From Angiostrongylus vasorum (taxonomy: Eukaryota > Nematoda > Chromadorea > Rhabditida > Metastrongylidae), in contig JADANN010000305.1 in the NCBI GenBank assembly GCA_018806985.1, forward strand, positions 62,001-126,000: a stretch of DNA of 64,000 bases. The letters run 5' to 3'. Under the pieces are notes generated by a model. That model saw only the letters and a program-made list of their open reading frames with translations. It did not search any database and was not told where the DNA came from. Positions 11,550 through 23,409 of this stretch are shown piece by piece; the stretch's first letter is position 1, and the number at the start of each line of letters is the position of its first letter. The position numbers and the translations under genes were made by a program.

Positions 11550-11940
11550 GTGGTATTTATTATGGTGCAAGGAAAGGACAAGCTAGTCCACATTGACTAC
11601 AATTTTAGAACCACATATGCTCTGCTTGTGTAAAGAATTCAGTGTGATTCTAAAGTTATTCTCCAGTGGCGATTGTGGAGTGATGGTTATTGTCCCATGT
11701 ACAGATGAAGATTCCACGTCTGGCCTCCGCTTTCCATTACTGAAATTCGTTTTGGTCCAAAAAAATTTTTTCCATGCGAAAAACGGCTATAATTTACCAG
11801 AGCTAGGATCCAAAAAATCTTCTATAGCATTTCCACCACGTTCTCTTACCAGGCAGTAGGCAGATGAATCGCGCTAAACTTTCTTGCTTTCAGAGTCTCC
11901 TAACTTTTTGTTCAATGTTCGTTCTTTCTTTTCAAAGGTT
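11550..11940 (+). repeat. Direct duplication D, copy 1
   Basis: Aligns with 13,495-13,890 in the same orientation but clearly diverged. Shared landmarks are CAAGCTA, GAAGAT-CACGTCTG-CT, CGAAAA-GG-TATAATT-A and TTAACTTTT-like ends. A frame of 88 codons (11,593-11,859) is not kept in copy 2, so coding is unlikely. Confidence 0.6.
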
Positions 11941-12479
11941 TCTTCTGCAGGCAGTTGAGTGATCGACACACCGTTCATAAGATGACCGCAATCGTGAACC
12001 AAAAATCATTGTTTATCTTGTGTTTTCACGTAAGATTTGAAATATCTTAGATCGAGTGTGAAGCATTGAGTGAAACTGCTGTCTCACTTATTCCTTATTC
12101 TTTGCTAGTTGTTCTTCATGATATTCCTTCAGTCTATCCTATGGGCTACCCTTGCTACCATCCATTTAGTGTTATTTCTCCTCACCTCACCATTTGCTCA
12201 TTACTTTTGTTCACCGAGTTATATTCTATGTAAAACTTTTTTTCCCATCGTCCTTTAATGTTATTCGGTAAATAATTTGGCTTATCATGTCAACCACTCA
12301 GTTACATGAAGTCCCTAAAAGAACTGTTTGCAGTCCTGACAAAAAAATATTGGGTTTTGCTCATCTTAACTAAGTCTAACCCATCGAACGCAACTTTAGT
12401 TAGTGACAAGAGCGAAACCATGTTCGATGTATTTATTCTCGATAGGCGAACGAAAACTACAAACTTTATTGACACTTTT
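11941..12479. other. No recognisable feature
   Basis: Frames on both strands at about 12,302-12,560 overlap each other and carry no recognisable domain. Confidence 0.4.
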
Positions 12480-13215
12480 TTTTCACACGACACCCCCTTG
12501 CAGACCATTTTTTCGATTTTTGGAGTTTACCGAAAACTCTTCAAGACTTTCATGCGCTGAACTTTTAGATTCCTGTGCAAAGATGGAAACTCTTACTTTC
12601 AAAAATGTTCTCCGTCATATCCCTCTGTCATATGCACGCCCAGTGGAGTGTTTCCTTCAACTCCGTGCTTGCCGTGTTGGTGCTCTCTTATACGGACGCA
12701 GAGGGTACCTATCCGTTTAGCCAAAGTATTTATCCCCATTATCCCCCACAAGTTTTACAAGAGACCAGACAAACTGTACCCGAATTCATGTAATCACCGG
12801 CTGTACATTAGGGCAAAATTATGCAATTTCGCGTTGCACATAGACGGTCATATCGAACGGTTGCGAACAAGCTGGCGTCTTAGAGGAGTGTTTAGTGCTA
12901 TTTCAACAACTGCTAGCAACTTATCTAAACAGTTATTTTTCAAGCAACGTCACATGGCTGTGCTTATTTCGTTAGAAGTGAAGACTATGATAAACGGAGT
13001 CTTGCTTTAGCTAGGCTTATCGCTTAAAGGCTCAAATCTTCATCTAAACCAATCCCGAGGAGATACTGCTTCGCAAACATTATAAATGGCCATTCAGAGC
13101 GCCAATTTTGGGAATTTTCCTTTTCTCCTCCCATATCCTTTGCACATAGTGGTGGCTGTTCGAAGCATGTCTCTACAAGCGCCATTCCTTGTGTGAGGGG
13201 GTGAGAGGAGAGGTA
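12480..13215 (+). repeat. Repeat R, divergent copy
   Basis: Follows the order of the R copies at 25,240-25,660 and 27,120-27,830: TTTTCGAT-TTTGGAGTTTA, TTAGATTCCTGTGCAAAGAT, CCCAGTGGAGTGTT, then TTATCCCCATTATCCC, and finally CACATAGTGGTGGCTGTTCG. Four overlapping open frames here lie inside the repeat and are not supported as genes. Confidence 0.6.
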
Positions 13216-13494
13216 ATCAGACACTATACTTCTAATACTAGGCTTTCGATAGCATTGGGTGGTGTCACCATTTTTTGAGAGGTTAACTTTGAACAGTTCA
13301 AAAAACGAAGGCAGTCTTTCTTCTGTTTATCTCAAGTGAAATTTGTGTGTTCTAAATGTCGGGTCAGCATTTCAGAACAATTGTCCATTTCCTCCATTGT
13401 TGAGAAGATTATGAAACACTTGTATTTGTTTGTGTTGTTTTGTCATCTGCTCGGCAAATGTCTTGATACTGGCATGTGGACACTATGACACAAA

Positions 13495-13890
13495 TGTCAT
13501 AATTGTTTCTATTGTGGTGAAAAGAAAGAGCAAGCTATTCAAAGTTCACTGCAATTGTAGAACTCATTGCAATTGTATGCTGCTTCCTATGTGGATATCT
13601 CACTAGCTCCAAATTCTCCAATGCCCGTAGAGGAATAACGATTGTTATCCAGCACACAAATGAAGATCTCACGTCTGCCTTTCTTCTTCCGTTGCTGAAA
13701 ATCGCGATAGTCCTACAAATTGCGTCGTGCGAAAATGGGTTATAATTCAGTAGAGATGGTATCCAACCAACAGCTATACCATTTCCTATCACCTTCTGTC
13801 ACCAGATAGATGTGTCGTGTTAATATATCTTTCTTTCAAGATCCTTTAACTTTTATTTGCAATCTGTTCCTTTTTCAAAACAGGACACTG
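13495..13890 (+). repeat. Direct duplication D, copy 2
   Basis: Partner of 11,550-11,940. The divergence suggests an old tandem or dispersed duplication flanking the R copy. Confidence 0.6.
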
Positions 13891-13904
13891 TAAGAAACAC
13901 AACT

Positions 13905-14175
13905 AAAAAGATGCCGAGACATGGGAAAAACTCGGAATGTCGGATGGGCTTCGAGCCCGGGATTACGCCTACTGGAGGCTGCACGTGATATCCAACACAC
14001 CCACCGAGGCCCTCGCTTTGCGTTTCTCTCAGCTAGTTCCTTCCTCTATCACTCTTGTCAGCAATCACCCTTTAACGGGAAATGATCTATTTAGCACAAA
14101 CCGGCATTGGCCTCAGTTAAGCCGAAGAAGTAGTCAAAACAGGCTAGTAATCAACAGGCTATGTGCGTGCACAAG
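13905..14175 (+). repeat. Foldback repeat M, divergent copy
   Basis: Keeps CTCGG...GGGATTACGCC, GAGGCCCTCGCTTTGCGTTT, CTCAGCTAGTTCCTTCCTCTAT and GTCAGCAATCACCC in the order seen at 46,395-46,634 and 21,815-22,035. It lies just ahead of the BEL/Pao LTR-like sequence. Confidence 0.6.
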
Positions 14176-15005
14176 ATTATTTTTATACGGCAAATGATTT
14201 GGCATCACATGTCAATCACTCACTAGCACATAGAAAAAGTTGTCTGCATATAGAGAATTCTTCTGTCAGATAGAGAATTCTCTATCTACCTAACAAACAT
14301 ATTCTATAAGTCGATAGGGACTGCATTTGCCACAACGCCCGCATGCGTGCCCTACATCCACATCTAGTTCTAGCCATCGAGCACGCCACTAGACACCCAC
14401 TTTAGCCATCAGTCACACCACCAGGCCTGCTCTTGGGTACGTCTCATTGCTTGTGGACTAGACGACTGACCCCACGACCCGACCCTTGATTCCACGGCCA
14501 ACGCCACTCGCTTGGACGTAGCCGCGCCCACTAGTACCGTCATCTGGCTTCTGACGACGCCTTGGAGATCGCGCGTTGTCATCATCATTTTCCTCCTGCT
14601 TAATCTTTCTTCACGAATTCATTTGCTTAGGATGTAATGATATTAAATGAAATCCTTAGCTCCTGCATTGCTAATACATTAATGTTATCGCCGATTCTTA
14701 TGTAATTACGTCGTGTTGTTAACTTAACAGTTTTGTTAAATACTTTCATTGCTGACAGGTACTTTACAAGCGATCCTTCACTCTTACTCACCCTCGCAAA
14801 CGCCTTTAATATTTCTTGCGCTATGAGCCGTTACATTGGTGCATTGACCAAGTCGACTCGAACTCAAAGGAACAGGCAACAACCGATTCAAACTCAAAGG
14901 AGCATGAAACGCTCAACGAAATCTTTGTCCGCTCACCAAGGACTATAAACAAAGGAAATCAACCGCCCCGTATCCATCTTAAATAGCTATCAAAACGAAA
15001 TAGAC

Positions 15006-16020
15006 ATGCCACTAAACTTGCCCTCCGAACAAACTAGCAGGATCGAATACATTACTGGACGGCAAAAGAAGATAGAACAAGCCAAATCGGCCATTGAACA
15101 TGATCGAAACAGCGTCCAGACTGCGCCGGATGCTTACGCCATAATGGCAGACCAACTCCAGCAAAAACCCCAATACTCAAGCAAGAGAGGAGCTGCAATG
15201 CACTGCCAATATGAACGTGGGAAAAACAGTGGAGCACCTCGACGAAGCGGAACGCTGCCTCTCTAGACTCATCGACTTAGGAAAAACGCTGGAAAGCACC
15301 GAGACTAACCTACTAAACGACTCAAACGTCCATCCACCTGTAACGAATCTACCACCCATCTCTATTCCAAAGTTCAATGGAGGCATAAAACAGTGGGAAC
15401 CATTTTGGGGAGCATTCAATTATAATGTGCACTCGCGCCAGGATCGACGAGCGCCAAAAAAGTGACATATCTGCTGGACGCCCTTCAGGGAGAAGCAAGA
15501 GAATGCGTCAAACAGTATCAAATATTGCAAAGTACTCACCCGATAGTAATACAGCATCTGAAAGAAAATACGACAATAAACAAGCTCTCGTCCTTCATTC
15601 GTTACGTAGACTACGTACAACAGAAGCAAAGAGGAAATGCCTCGAAGATCAGGAAAAGCTGTGTGAAACCCTTTACTCGATAGTTGTTCAACTGCAACAA
15701 AGAGGGGAATTCATCGATACTCTGGTCTTACAGCAACTACTGTTAGAAAAATTCACAAAGGAGATTCAGTGGTATGCTCCGCAAAAAAGACGAGAAAGAG
15801 CAGAAGATACAAAAACATGCGAACTGCTGAAGGATGTCAAAGACTACATAGGGGGAGGAACTCGAACTACGTGACCTAGAGCAAGAGCGGCCTACCTTAA
15901 AAACGGAACACATAAATCAACAAGAAGAGACATTTAAAAGCAGACGATATGCATGCTTCAAGTGCAACAAAGTGGGACACCTAGCAAACGATTGCGCTGA
16001 GATAAGAACTCAACAAGAAC
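15006..16020 (+). pseudogene. BEL/Pao Gag, frameshifted
   Basis: Starts MPLNLPSEQTSRIEYITGRQ at 15,006. Continues in a second frame from about 15,160 through the Gag landmark PKFNGGIKQWEPFWGAFN (about 15,368-15,420) and in a third through LLDALQGEARECVKQYQI (15,470-15,525). The QLLLEKFTKEIQW stretch (near 15,730-15,775) is the usual region before the zinc knuckles. A CCHC knuckle, CFKCNKVGHLANDC, lies at about 15,955-15,996. Gag of this family packages element RNA. At least three frame changes make it non-functional as a single protein. Confidence 0.85.
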
Positions 16021-16029
16021 GAGTACAAA

Positions 16030-18238
16030 TTTATTAAAATTTGTAATCTCTGCTGCAATTGCGGTTCAGCATTGCATCAGCTTCTCGACCGTAAAGCAGG
16101 CGCGTGCCGAAATTGCAATAAGCACAGACACCATACTTCCATTTGTAGGTATCAGCACGTAACAGCGGAATACAGACCGAGAAAAGGAGGAAATACTACA
16201 AGTGACAGAATAAACGCACCTACGAAATTACCAAATACCACTCAGAGGGAGAAGAAACCTAGTTCACCAAAAATCAACACAGTAACGTCTGAAGAGACGC
16301 GGCCTGAGGATACTGTCGCTTTTCATGCTAAGAGGGAACACGCACCCAACAGTCAAATTTTAGCAGGACAGGCGAAAGTGTTCAGTCCCGACAAGACGAG
16401 ACAAGAAATAACGGACGTCATCCTCGATACAGGTTCTGACCGCTCGTTCATTAATAATGTGCTAGCCAATCGCCTTCAACTACGAAATAGTGATTCCATC
16501 GAATTAAACACCCACACATTCGGTGACTTAGAACCGATCACTAGGATATGCGGCGTCACTACGTTGAAATTGAAGGATGCCTTTGGATCAGTGCATTAAA
16601 TTACGGCAACTAGAATCGATAAGATTACACAACCGTTAGAACGCCTAAATCTAAGCGGAGAGGACACAGAATTTCTCGAAAATCATAAAATTAAGCTCTC
16701 GATCAATCCAGATCTTAACGACATATATACACAAATCCTTCTCGGATGCTCAGATTCTCTCGCCATGCTTGATAGCGGAACATACCCAGCAAGAACATTG
16801 CCATCACGATTAAAATTAATCCCATCCAAACTTGGATATCTTGTGACAGGAACACTCCACGGCCGAACCGATACTTCGAACGAGACTGCGTCTCTCATGA
16901 CGGATGCCACACATGCATGTCAGCACATAACAGCACTCATGGGAAAAATATTGGTCACTAGAACCATCAGGAATCCATGAATACAAAGAACCAGGCCTAC
17001 AAGAACGACAGCAGCAGAACGACAATGTCTGGAAAGAGTTCCAAAGAACAATAGAAAAGACGAAAAGACGGCCATTCTGTTCGCCTCCCTTGAAAAATTG
17101 ATGCAGGCACATTACCAGGTAACAAAAGCATCGCAGCAAAACGATTGCAGGCGACAATAGCGAAGCTAAAGCATGATCCAATTATGTTCCAAAATTATCA
17201 TGGAATCATCAAGGAACAACTGGACCAAAACATCATTGAAGAAGTTGACGAATCAAAACCAAGAAAAAGAACGATAATTTATTACCTTCCATCCCAAGTA
17301 GTCCTCACCTCAAACAAAGAAACTACAAAATTGAGAATTGTTGACGATGCATCTGCTTACCTCAAGAAGGCCCTCTCATTAAACGATGTCATTCATCAGG
17401 GTCCACTGTTCCTACTACAAATATACGACATTTTACTTCGGTTTCGCATCGGAAATGTTGCAAATGGTTAGCGACGTCGAAAAAGGCTTTCCTACAAATA
17501 TGGCTGCACCAAATGGATGCAGACGCCACACGATTCCTATGTATTCGAGATATCTCACAACCTCTGGAACCAAGAACCATAACCGCGTACAGATTTACAC
17601 GAGTTACATTTGGATTCAATTGTTCACCGTTCATTCTAGCAGAAGCAATTAAACACCATTTAAATAACTGTCGAAATGACCCTATATTCGTCAAACACCT
17701 CATCAGTAACACTTATGTGGATAACGTGATTCTAATAGCCGCCTCAGTACAAGAAACAGTGTCGACATACGAGAATCAAAGCAGATATTCAATGATTTGA
17801 ACGTGAGTTTACGTGAATTCCCTTTCAAACGACAAGGACTTTTTACAGCAAATTCCCCAGAAGGATGGAGCATCAAGCAGTCTACAAAAGGTCTTAGGAA
17901 TACCATGGCGTTCCACGGAAGATAAACTCCTTATCTCATGCAGATATCCAACAAAATCCAAACTAACTAAACGTGCATTTGCCAAACAGGTAGCTGCTAT
18001 CTACGATCTTATGGGGTGGCTAACGCCACTCACATTGAGAGGAAAGCAATTTCTTCAAAACCTCTGGAACTTCGACTATACGTGGGACAACGACGCCTTG
18101 GAGATCGCCTTGGAAACTATGCCTTATTATTTGTTCTCGACAGCCGAACGTAAACCACAGACTTCGATGGCACTTTTTTTCTCAGTGATTGAAAAGAAGC
18201 AGTGCTTCATCAATTATGTATCCCTGTACTCGATCTGA
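16030..18238 (+). pseudogene. BEL/Pao protease-reverse transcriptase, frameshifted and 3' truncated
   Basis: Open from 16,072 with a CRNCNKHRHHTSIC knuckle (about 16,108-16,149). Retroviral-type aspartic protease active site VILDTGSD is at 16,417-16,440. RT begins around 17,145; RIVDDASA is at about 17,335 and VSDVEK near 17,467, where the frame breaks. Catalytic YVDN is at 17,714-17,725, the form common in this superfamily where others have YVDD. The connection region follows with FAKQVAAIYDLMGWLTPL (about 17,979-18,030). Stop at 18,238, before RNase H and integrase. Breaks include the stop at 16,599, the stop near 16,978 and the shift near 17,490. Confidence 0.88.
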
Positions 18239-19077
18239 TAGTGTTAGTAGTCTATTGTTGTTGACAAAATACGCTTTGTTATTCAAAAATCTTCGTGGTG
18301 CTTAACAGTTGAGTGCGAAAACTCAATTGTCATGGCCTTCAGAATTAGTCCGCCGATAAGTTTGCTATTCCTGTTGCGTGTCATAGTTGTGTAACTCGCA
18401 ACTGGAATCGGGTTCAAATGGTCGGGATATGATTCTAACTAGGATGCTTCGTACGCAACACGCTAGAGAAATATTGAAAAAGGCTGTGAACAAAAAAAAT
18501 CACAATAATGAAATCATCCACAAAGTATTTGCTCTGCAATTGGAAATGTGTTGTTCTTAAGCATCACCGTGACCTAGTTTTCAAAATAATGATAAGCATC
18601 TGTCATCCAGTTGATCTTTCTAACTTGTCAATGTTTGCGGTCAAGAGCGAGGAGAAGCCGTTCAAACTCAGAAGCTTCTTCTACATGCGGCTGAGTGGTA
18701 TACACGAGGGGGTCATAGCATTCGTGAAATAACCTCATGTGAATCATTGGTCGGCTTGTGCATTTATATGGTTTTTAATTCCTTTAACCAAGCTTGAATT
18801 ACTAAGTTAGGAAGATTATTATTGGAACAAAATTATCTTCACTCCATCTACCATACCTGCTGTATTCTAGACGAGCTAAGCACATGAGTCTTCGCCGTGT
18901 ATCTTTAACAAAGCGTAGTCGATTGCCTATCTCTATACTCGTTCGTATCATGTGAGTGTTCCTTCTTTAGTGATAAAGTGATTTTGATTCAGAATGTTCC
19001 TCGGCGTGATTCGCTCTTGTGCGATTTTACGTATGATTAAATTCAGAATTTAGGCAAATAATTTTGTTCTGTTATTC
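18239..19077. other. No recognisable feature
   Basis: Sequence between the truncated BEL/Pao element and repeat T copy 1. A 74-codon frame at 18,508-18,732 has no recognisable features. Confidence 0.45.
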
Positions 19078-19455
19078 CTTCCAACGGTTTATCGTGGTTG
19101 GAAGGTGTTCTTGGATGTCGGAGACGGTGTATAGCGAAGAAATTCGTCCCCCTGGCAGGGTCCCCTAAGCCGAGAAGGAGTCCAGCGTTTCCATTAGGAA
19201 GCCCAGCTAAGAGTAAACCAATGCCAGAATCCACCACCGTTCTGGTATCAAATTACTCGAATGGTGGTAAATCTCCCTTTCATCCACAAGGGCTGCGACT
19301 GCCTGTAGTGGTGAAGACCTGGGGGCAGACTTTTGCCAGGCTAACCGCGGGACTCCAGGGAACCACAATGGCTTGACCAGCAAATCTCCGAAAAAAAATG
19401 AAGATTATGCTGAAGCCCGTACAACCAGTGAGGTCAAGCCATTCATGTACCAATT
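19078..19455 (+). repeat. Repeat T, copy 1 (RTE-2-derived short element)
   Basis: About 375 bp. Landmarks shared with copies at 20,655, 22,915 (inverted), 41,551 and 61,448: CCAACGGTTTA, GGAGTCCAGCGTTTCCAT, AGAGTAAACCA, CAAGGGCTGCGACTGCCTG, GTGAAGACCTGGGGGCAGAC, GGCTTGACCAGCAAATC and a terminal GTACAACCAGTGAGG. The GTGAAGACCTGG to ACCAGCAA segment also occurs in the RTE-2 5' region (29,652-29,750). The terminal segment resembles the RTE-2 3' end (59,690-59,740). Confidence 0.8.
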
Positions 19456-19534
19456 CTTTCTGTTATTAACAGCATTTCTGTAATCGTTCAAACAAAAACA
19501 GCGCCTATGCGGATCGCTCATCCCTGGACCTCAT

Positions 19535-19879
19535 CTAATTGTACGGATGTTTCTTTGTTGGTCGTAAAATAAGCTTTTTCACACGGAAAGATTCATGCCA
19601 AGAAGAGCGACGTCTACCATCAGGATACTCATAATGATGCCAATAATTCTGTTGTCTTTTACTGCTGGTTAGCATTTTGGCGTTGTCGACAAGGTAGGAA
19701 TGCGTGAGAACTAATTCAGGTGGGGTTCTAATGTCGAGCACAAGCGCTACCTTCCGAAAAGTATTGGAGAAAGCTTTTAGACGCAAGCGCCTATGAGAAA
19801 TTTCAACAACGTTATTTATGATAAAAAAGCGAATTTCCTTCACGGCAGTTAGGACATTCACCAGGCGTTTGCTCAACAA
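19535..19879 (-). pseudogene. Unassigned protein fragment (114 codons)
   Basis: Minus-strand frame beginning MLSKRLVNVLTAVKEIRFFI and ending LRPTKKHPYN. The same frame continues about 200 nt upstream (to near 20,080) with two stops, reading for example RINWREADYYHWTTSLRRYS. This suggests a decayed longer coding region. A similar peptide, NQTHKRLR in a VSDEVLPNQTHKRLR context, is readable on the minus strand at about 21,170-21,225 beside T copy 2, so it may belong to a repeat family. I do not recognise the family and assign no function. Confidence 0.35.
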
Positions 19880-20654
19880 TTGGATAAAGGTAGTTTCTCA
19901 GAAATATAGCGGTCAAGAATACCTTCGTAGACTGGTTGTCCAATGGTAATAATCCGCTTCCCTCCAGTTAATCCGTACTGTCAGCATTAAACTATCTCTC
20001 ACATTGCGACGCAATACCTTTGTGAAACCAGCATTAATTTGACAACAAGATAAACTATCAATGTCTTATTCTACCTTTGAGTCAAAATGAGTTTGTTACA
20101 AAAATTAATTAGGCAAGTGTTTTAGCACTTTTGCATTCCTCAGAGCCGGATTCGAGTCGTGCATCTATGGCCTTTCACTCTTGTTAAAGGGTATACTGTA
20201 CACAAGAACACTGTCAAGTGTGGTTGCTTCATTCTAAAGGGAATTCACATTATTCTTTTGATTTCGATGTGACTGCGAAGTCAGAGATCGTACTGTTCTG
20301 CTACGTAGGTTTTTACTGTAGGGCTTCATTTCGGAGCCGAAACTTAGATAATTACATCCTTTACTGCGTATGACAAATACAGATTGCAATTTATAAATAT
20401 TTACAACATGCACTCGAGACAGAAGCACTATACAACCAGTGTGAACCGTAGCTTATTTAAGTAGATAGAAAGTGTTTACTCCAAGTGACACTTCATTCTC
20501 ACAGTACATCATCACCAAAATGAAGGAACTACTCTGTTGTTTTCAATGTAACTCTACGTTTATTTGTTTATACGTGTTTATGAATCCCATTATCGTCTGC
20601 GCTCTTATAATGCTTGCATTTCTTGATTTCGTCATGTTGTTATTATTATATCAC
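19880..20654. other. No recognisable feature
   Basis: Apart from the possible upstream extension of the unassigned minus-strand frame (to about 20,080), nothing here resembles a gene or another repeat in the window. Confidence 0.45.
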
Positions 20655-21040
20655 AGGCGCCTCCCAACGGTTTACCGCCTCATTGTGGCTGGCAAGTGTT
20701 CCTGAGTGTGGAACTGCGATGTACAGGAGGGATTCATTCCATGGCGGGGTCTCCCAAGCTGAGGAGGAGTCCAACGTTTTAATCAGGAAGCCCAGCTAAG
20801 AGTAAACCAATACCACGACCCACCACCGCTTAAGTATCAAAGTCGCATGGTGGCAAATCTCCCTCTGATCCACAAAAGCTGCGACTGCCTGTGGTGGTGG
20901 AGACCTGGGGCAGACTTTGGCCAAGATGACCTCAGGATTCCAGAGAGCCACAATGGCTTAACCAGCAAGTCTTCGAAAAATGGAGATTGTGCTGGGGGCC
21001 CGCACAACAAGTGAGGACGTGCCATTCATGCGTCGAGTGT
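20655..21040 (+). repeat. Repeat T, copy 2
   Basis: Full-length T: CCCAACGGTTTACCGCCTC start, GGAGTCCAACGTTTTAATCA, CTGCGACTGCCTGTGGTGG, GGCTTAACCAGCAAGTC, and GCACAACAAGTGAGGACG at the end. Frames over it (20,614-20,799, 20,837-21,025) are not genes. Confidence 0.85.
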
Positions 21041-21240
21041 CGAGTATTGCAGTTGTTCACAAAGGATATATGCACAGTAGGCGAATGATGGAAATTACAT
21101 AAAGAACATTGCCAGTTTAACAAAAATTCTCGCAGCATGATAACAATAGGCGTTCTTCCAGATATTTTGAGACAAGGAAATTCAACGTAGACGCTTATGG
21201 GTCTGATTCGGCAACACCTCATCAGAAACATTGTACAGCG

Positions 21241-21814
21241 TGAAATGGCGGTCTTCTGTTCACTACCTAAACAATGCTGAATGATGAACGTTCATTTAAA
21301 AAAATTTTTGCATGTATATATCCCTATATGTGTCCATGCTCACAAATTTATATTGATTACTAGCAAATGCTTAAATATTTTAAGAAACTGAAGGGCGCAA
21401 GAACTAGGTCATAAAAAAGCGTTCGATGATGAGAGGCAAATGTACACCATTATCTGTGTACATTTCTGCTTCTTTCACTAAAGCACCATTTGGGAGAACA
21501 GTCGACGTTTAGTAGAGCCAGATTCATTGCTTTGCGCACTGACCACTTCAATCTACGACATCGTACGACAAGATCATAGTTAAGGGAGGTGGAACTCTTG
21601 GGTTGCACAGGATGTCGCTGGAATCAGGACGAACAAGTTCACGAAAGGCAGTTCAAGAATTGAGCTCGTAGCATCCTCATTAAAAGATAATAACTTCAAC
21701 TTCCTATAATCAGCAGTGATTGCGCTTCCAGCCGAGAGTATGCGCAACATGCAAGCGGCAGGCTATAGTTTCTTCACCGCTTCTGGAGCCAGATGTTACA
21801 ATAAGAGTTGTGAC
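21241..21814. other. No recognisable feature
   Basis: No supported gene or repeat seen. Confidence 0.45.
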
Positions 21815-22035
21815 TCCCACAATGATGTGGAGATATTCGCAAAGCTCAGACCCCGAGCCAAGCCAAACCACGATTTCCCTTTCTTGGGGCTCGCGCATTA
21901 CACATTGGGCCACGAACGCCACTGCTCTGCGCTTCCGTCAGCTAGTTTTCTACCTAACGCTGAAATCGGGAAATCACTGTCCGATCTAACTGGCGGTCCG
22001 AGTTTCGCGAACATCTTAGCATAAATCTGTCGTTC
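21815..22035 (+). repeat. Foldback repeat M, divergent copy
   Basis: Order GAGATATTCGCAAA, CGCTTCCGTCAGCTAGTTTT, CTAACGCTGAAATCGGG, GGCGGTCCGAGTTTCGCG and AACATCTTAGCAT matches the M copies, including the start of the inverted right arm. Overlapping plus and minus frames (21,710-22,024) lie within it. Confidence 0.65.
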
Positions 22036-22054
22036 TCTTTTTTACAGCAACCAC

Positions 22055-22160
22055 GAAGTTGTTATTCAGAACACGTTTACTTCCTTGCAAATATAACACA
22101 TACAACAAAACGGTAGCTGACGTTTCGGCAGCATCGCCTTCTTCCCAGATCTTGGGAAAC
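22055..22160 (-). repeat. Fragment of hammerhead-bearing arm
   Basis: ACGTTTACTTCCTTGCA, then TAGCTGACGTTTCGGCAG and GCCTTCTTC as in the arms at 49,024 and 51,104. The CTGANGA box is damaged by an insertion, so the ribozyme core is not intact. It joins directly to M on the left and to a duplicated M-like TTGGGAAACATCTCAGCAT on the right. Confidence 0.6.
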
Positions 22161-22914
22161 ATCTCAGCATAGTTGCGGTTGTAACTCACATCATACCTTG
22201 CCGCGAAAATATTTGCTAGGCAGAAAATAAAAAGGTTAACACTGTGAGTTGAGACTAATTCTCAGCCAGCGTTTTTGCCAGGGCGTTAAGTGCTGGAATC
22301 AAAGGACGATGTGAAAGGAAGTCGATACCACCTGCTGCAGAAAAATCATTAACAGCTAAGCCTTTGCAAAATACTCTCTAAGCATTCTTAGGCCTTAATA
22401 GCTCAGAACTGTCCAGTGATGAGATGAAAAAACTTGTATTTGTAGACGAAAAATGTTTTCACCAGAATTCACTTGTCTTCATTCACACAGCTTAGCACAT
22501 GCTGTTGAAATCGGTGATGAGTGAGCTGTTTTCATTTTGTGGATTTCCTCAAAAAGTCCTGACATTTCCGGAAAGCTCCTTCGTATTTAAATTAGCGATA
22601 AGAATTATGTTATCTACTTGTCATTTTCCATATTTTCGCGAAAAATTTTTGCCGATTGGAGAGAAAAGTGTTTCGTCACCGATTTGGAAGCAAAAAATTC
22701 CGTACCACATCAGCCAAGGCGTTGTAAAATTACTAACGTCTTTCTATTGTTTGTCAACATTTGCAAAAGGAAAGATCGGTGTTTGCATGCGATAATGTAT
22801 GAAATTATCCTTTGTATTTCGTATTTCACAAATGGATTCCGATATCGAGCAACCTCACCTGGGCCACGAGACACGGCAAACTACTACGTCATTATAAAAA
22901 GAGTATCACTAAGA
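22161..22914. other. No recognisable feature
   Basis: Frames of 98 and 144 codons (22,499-22,795; 22,618-23,052) overlap each other in different frames. The second runs into inverted repeat T, so neither is supported. Confidence 0.45.
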
Positions 22915-23320
22915 TTCTACATGACAAACTACTCACTTGGATACTTGCATGGTTCGTCCTCACTTATTATGCGGGGCCCCAGCATAATCTCCATTTTTTC
23001 GGAGTTTTGCTGGCTTAGCTACTGTTTCCGTGGAGTCCCGAGTTCACCTTAGCCAAAGTTTCCTCACATCGTCACCACCACAGGCAGTCGCTACCTTTGT
23101 GAATTAGAGGGAGATTTGCCTCGATGGGACTAGTTTGGTTCCAGCATGGTGGTCGATCCTAGTAATAGTTTACTCTCAGCTAGGCTTCCTGACGGAAAGC
23201 CGGTCTTCTTCTCATCTTGGCAGACCCTGCCGCGGGAACGAATCTCACGCTATTCATCGCAGTCCCACACCCAGCCGGACCACCTCCCAACGACGACGAA
23301 GCTGCAAACCGTTGGGACGA
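22915..23320 (-). repeat. Repeat T, copy 3
   Basis: Inverted full-length T: the 3' end lies at about 22,920-22,975 (ACTTGCATGGTTCGTCCTCA) and the 5' end at CCTCCCAACG (about 23,284). The core GGTCGATCC...AGTAATAGTTTACTCTC retains the AGAGTAAACCA landmark in inverse. Confidence 0.8.
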
Positions 23321-23409
23321 TATTTAACTTCCACTCTTAACTGAAGTGGAGAAGGGCTCCACATGAACAGTACTTGAGCACAAATAACCACAACGAATTT
23401 CATGTTTAC

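Larger units (their letters stand above)
14236..18238 (+). mobile_element. BEL/Pao LTR retrotransposon, truncated
   Basis: Coding order gag, protease, reverse transcriptase is visible from 15,006 to 18,238. 14,236-14,760 carries AGAGAATTC palindromic sequence related to the LTRs at 3,812 and 54,657 and is probably the 5' LTR plus leader. The element stops shortly after the RT connection domain: no RNase H, integrase or 3' LTR follows, so it is 3' truncated as well as frameshifted. Confidence 0.88.

Noticed and set aside
12302..13010. Cluster of five overlapping frames (68-120 codons)
   Set aside because: They lie inside or beside a repeat R copy, and the frames are not conserved in the other R copies.
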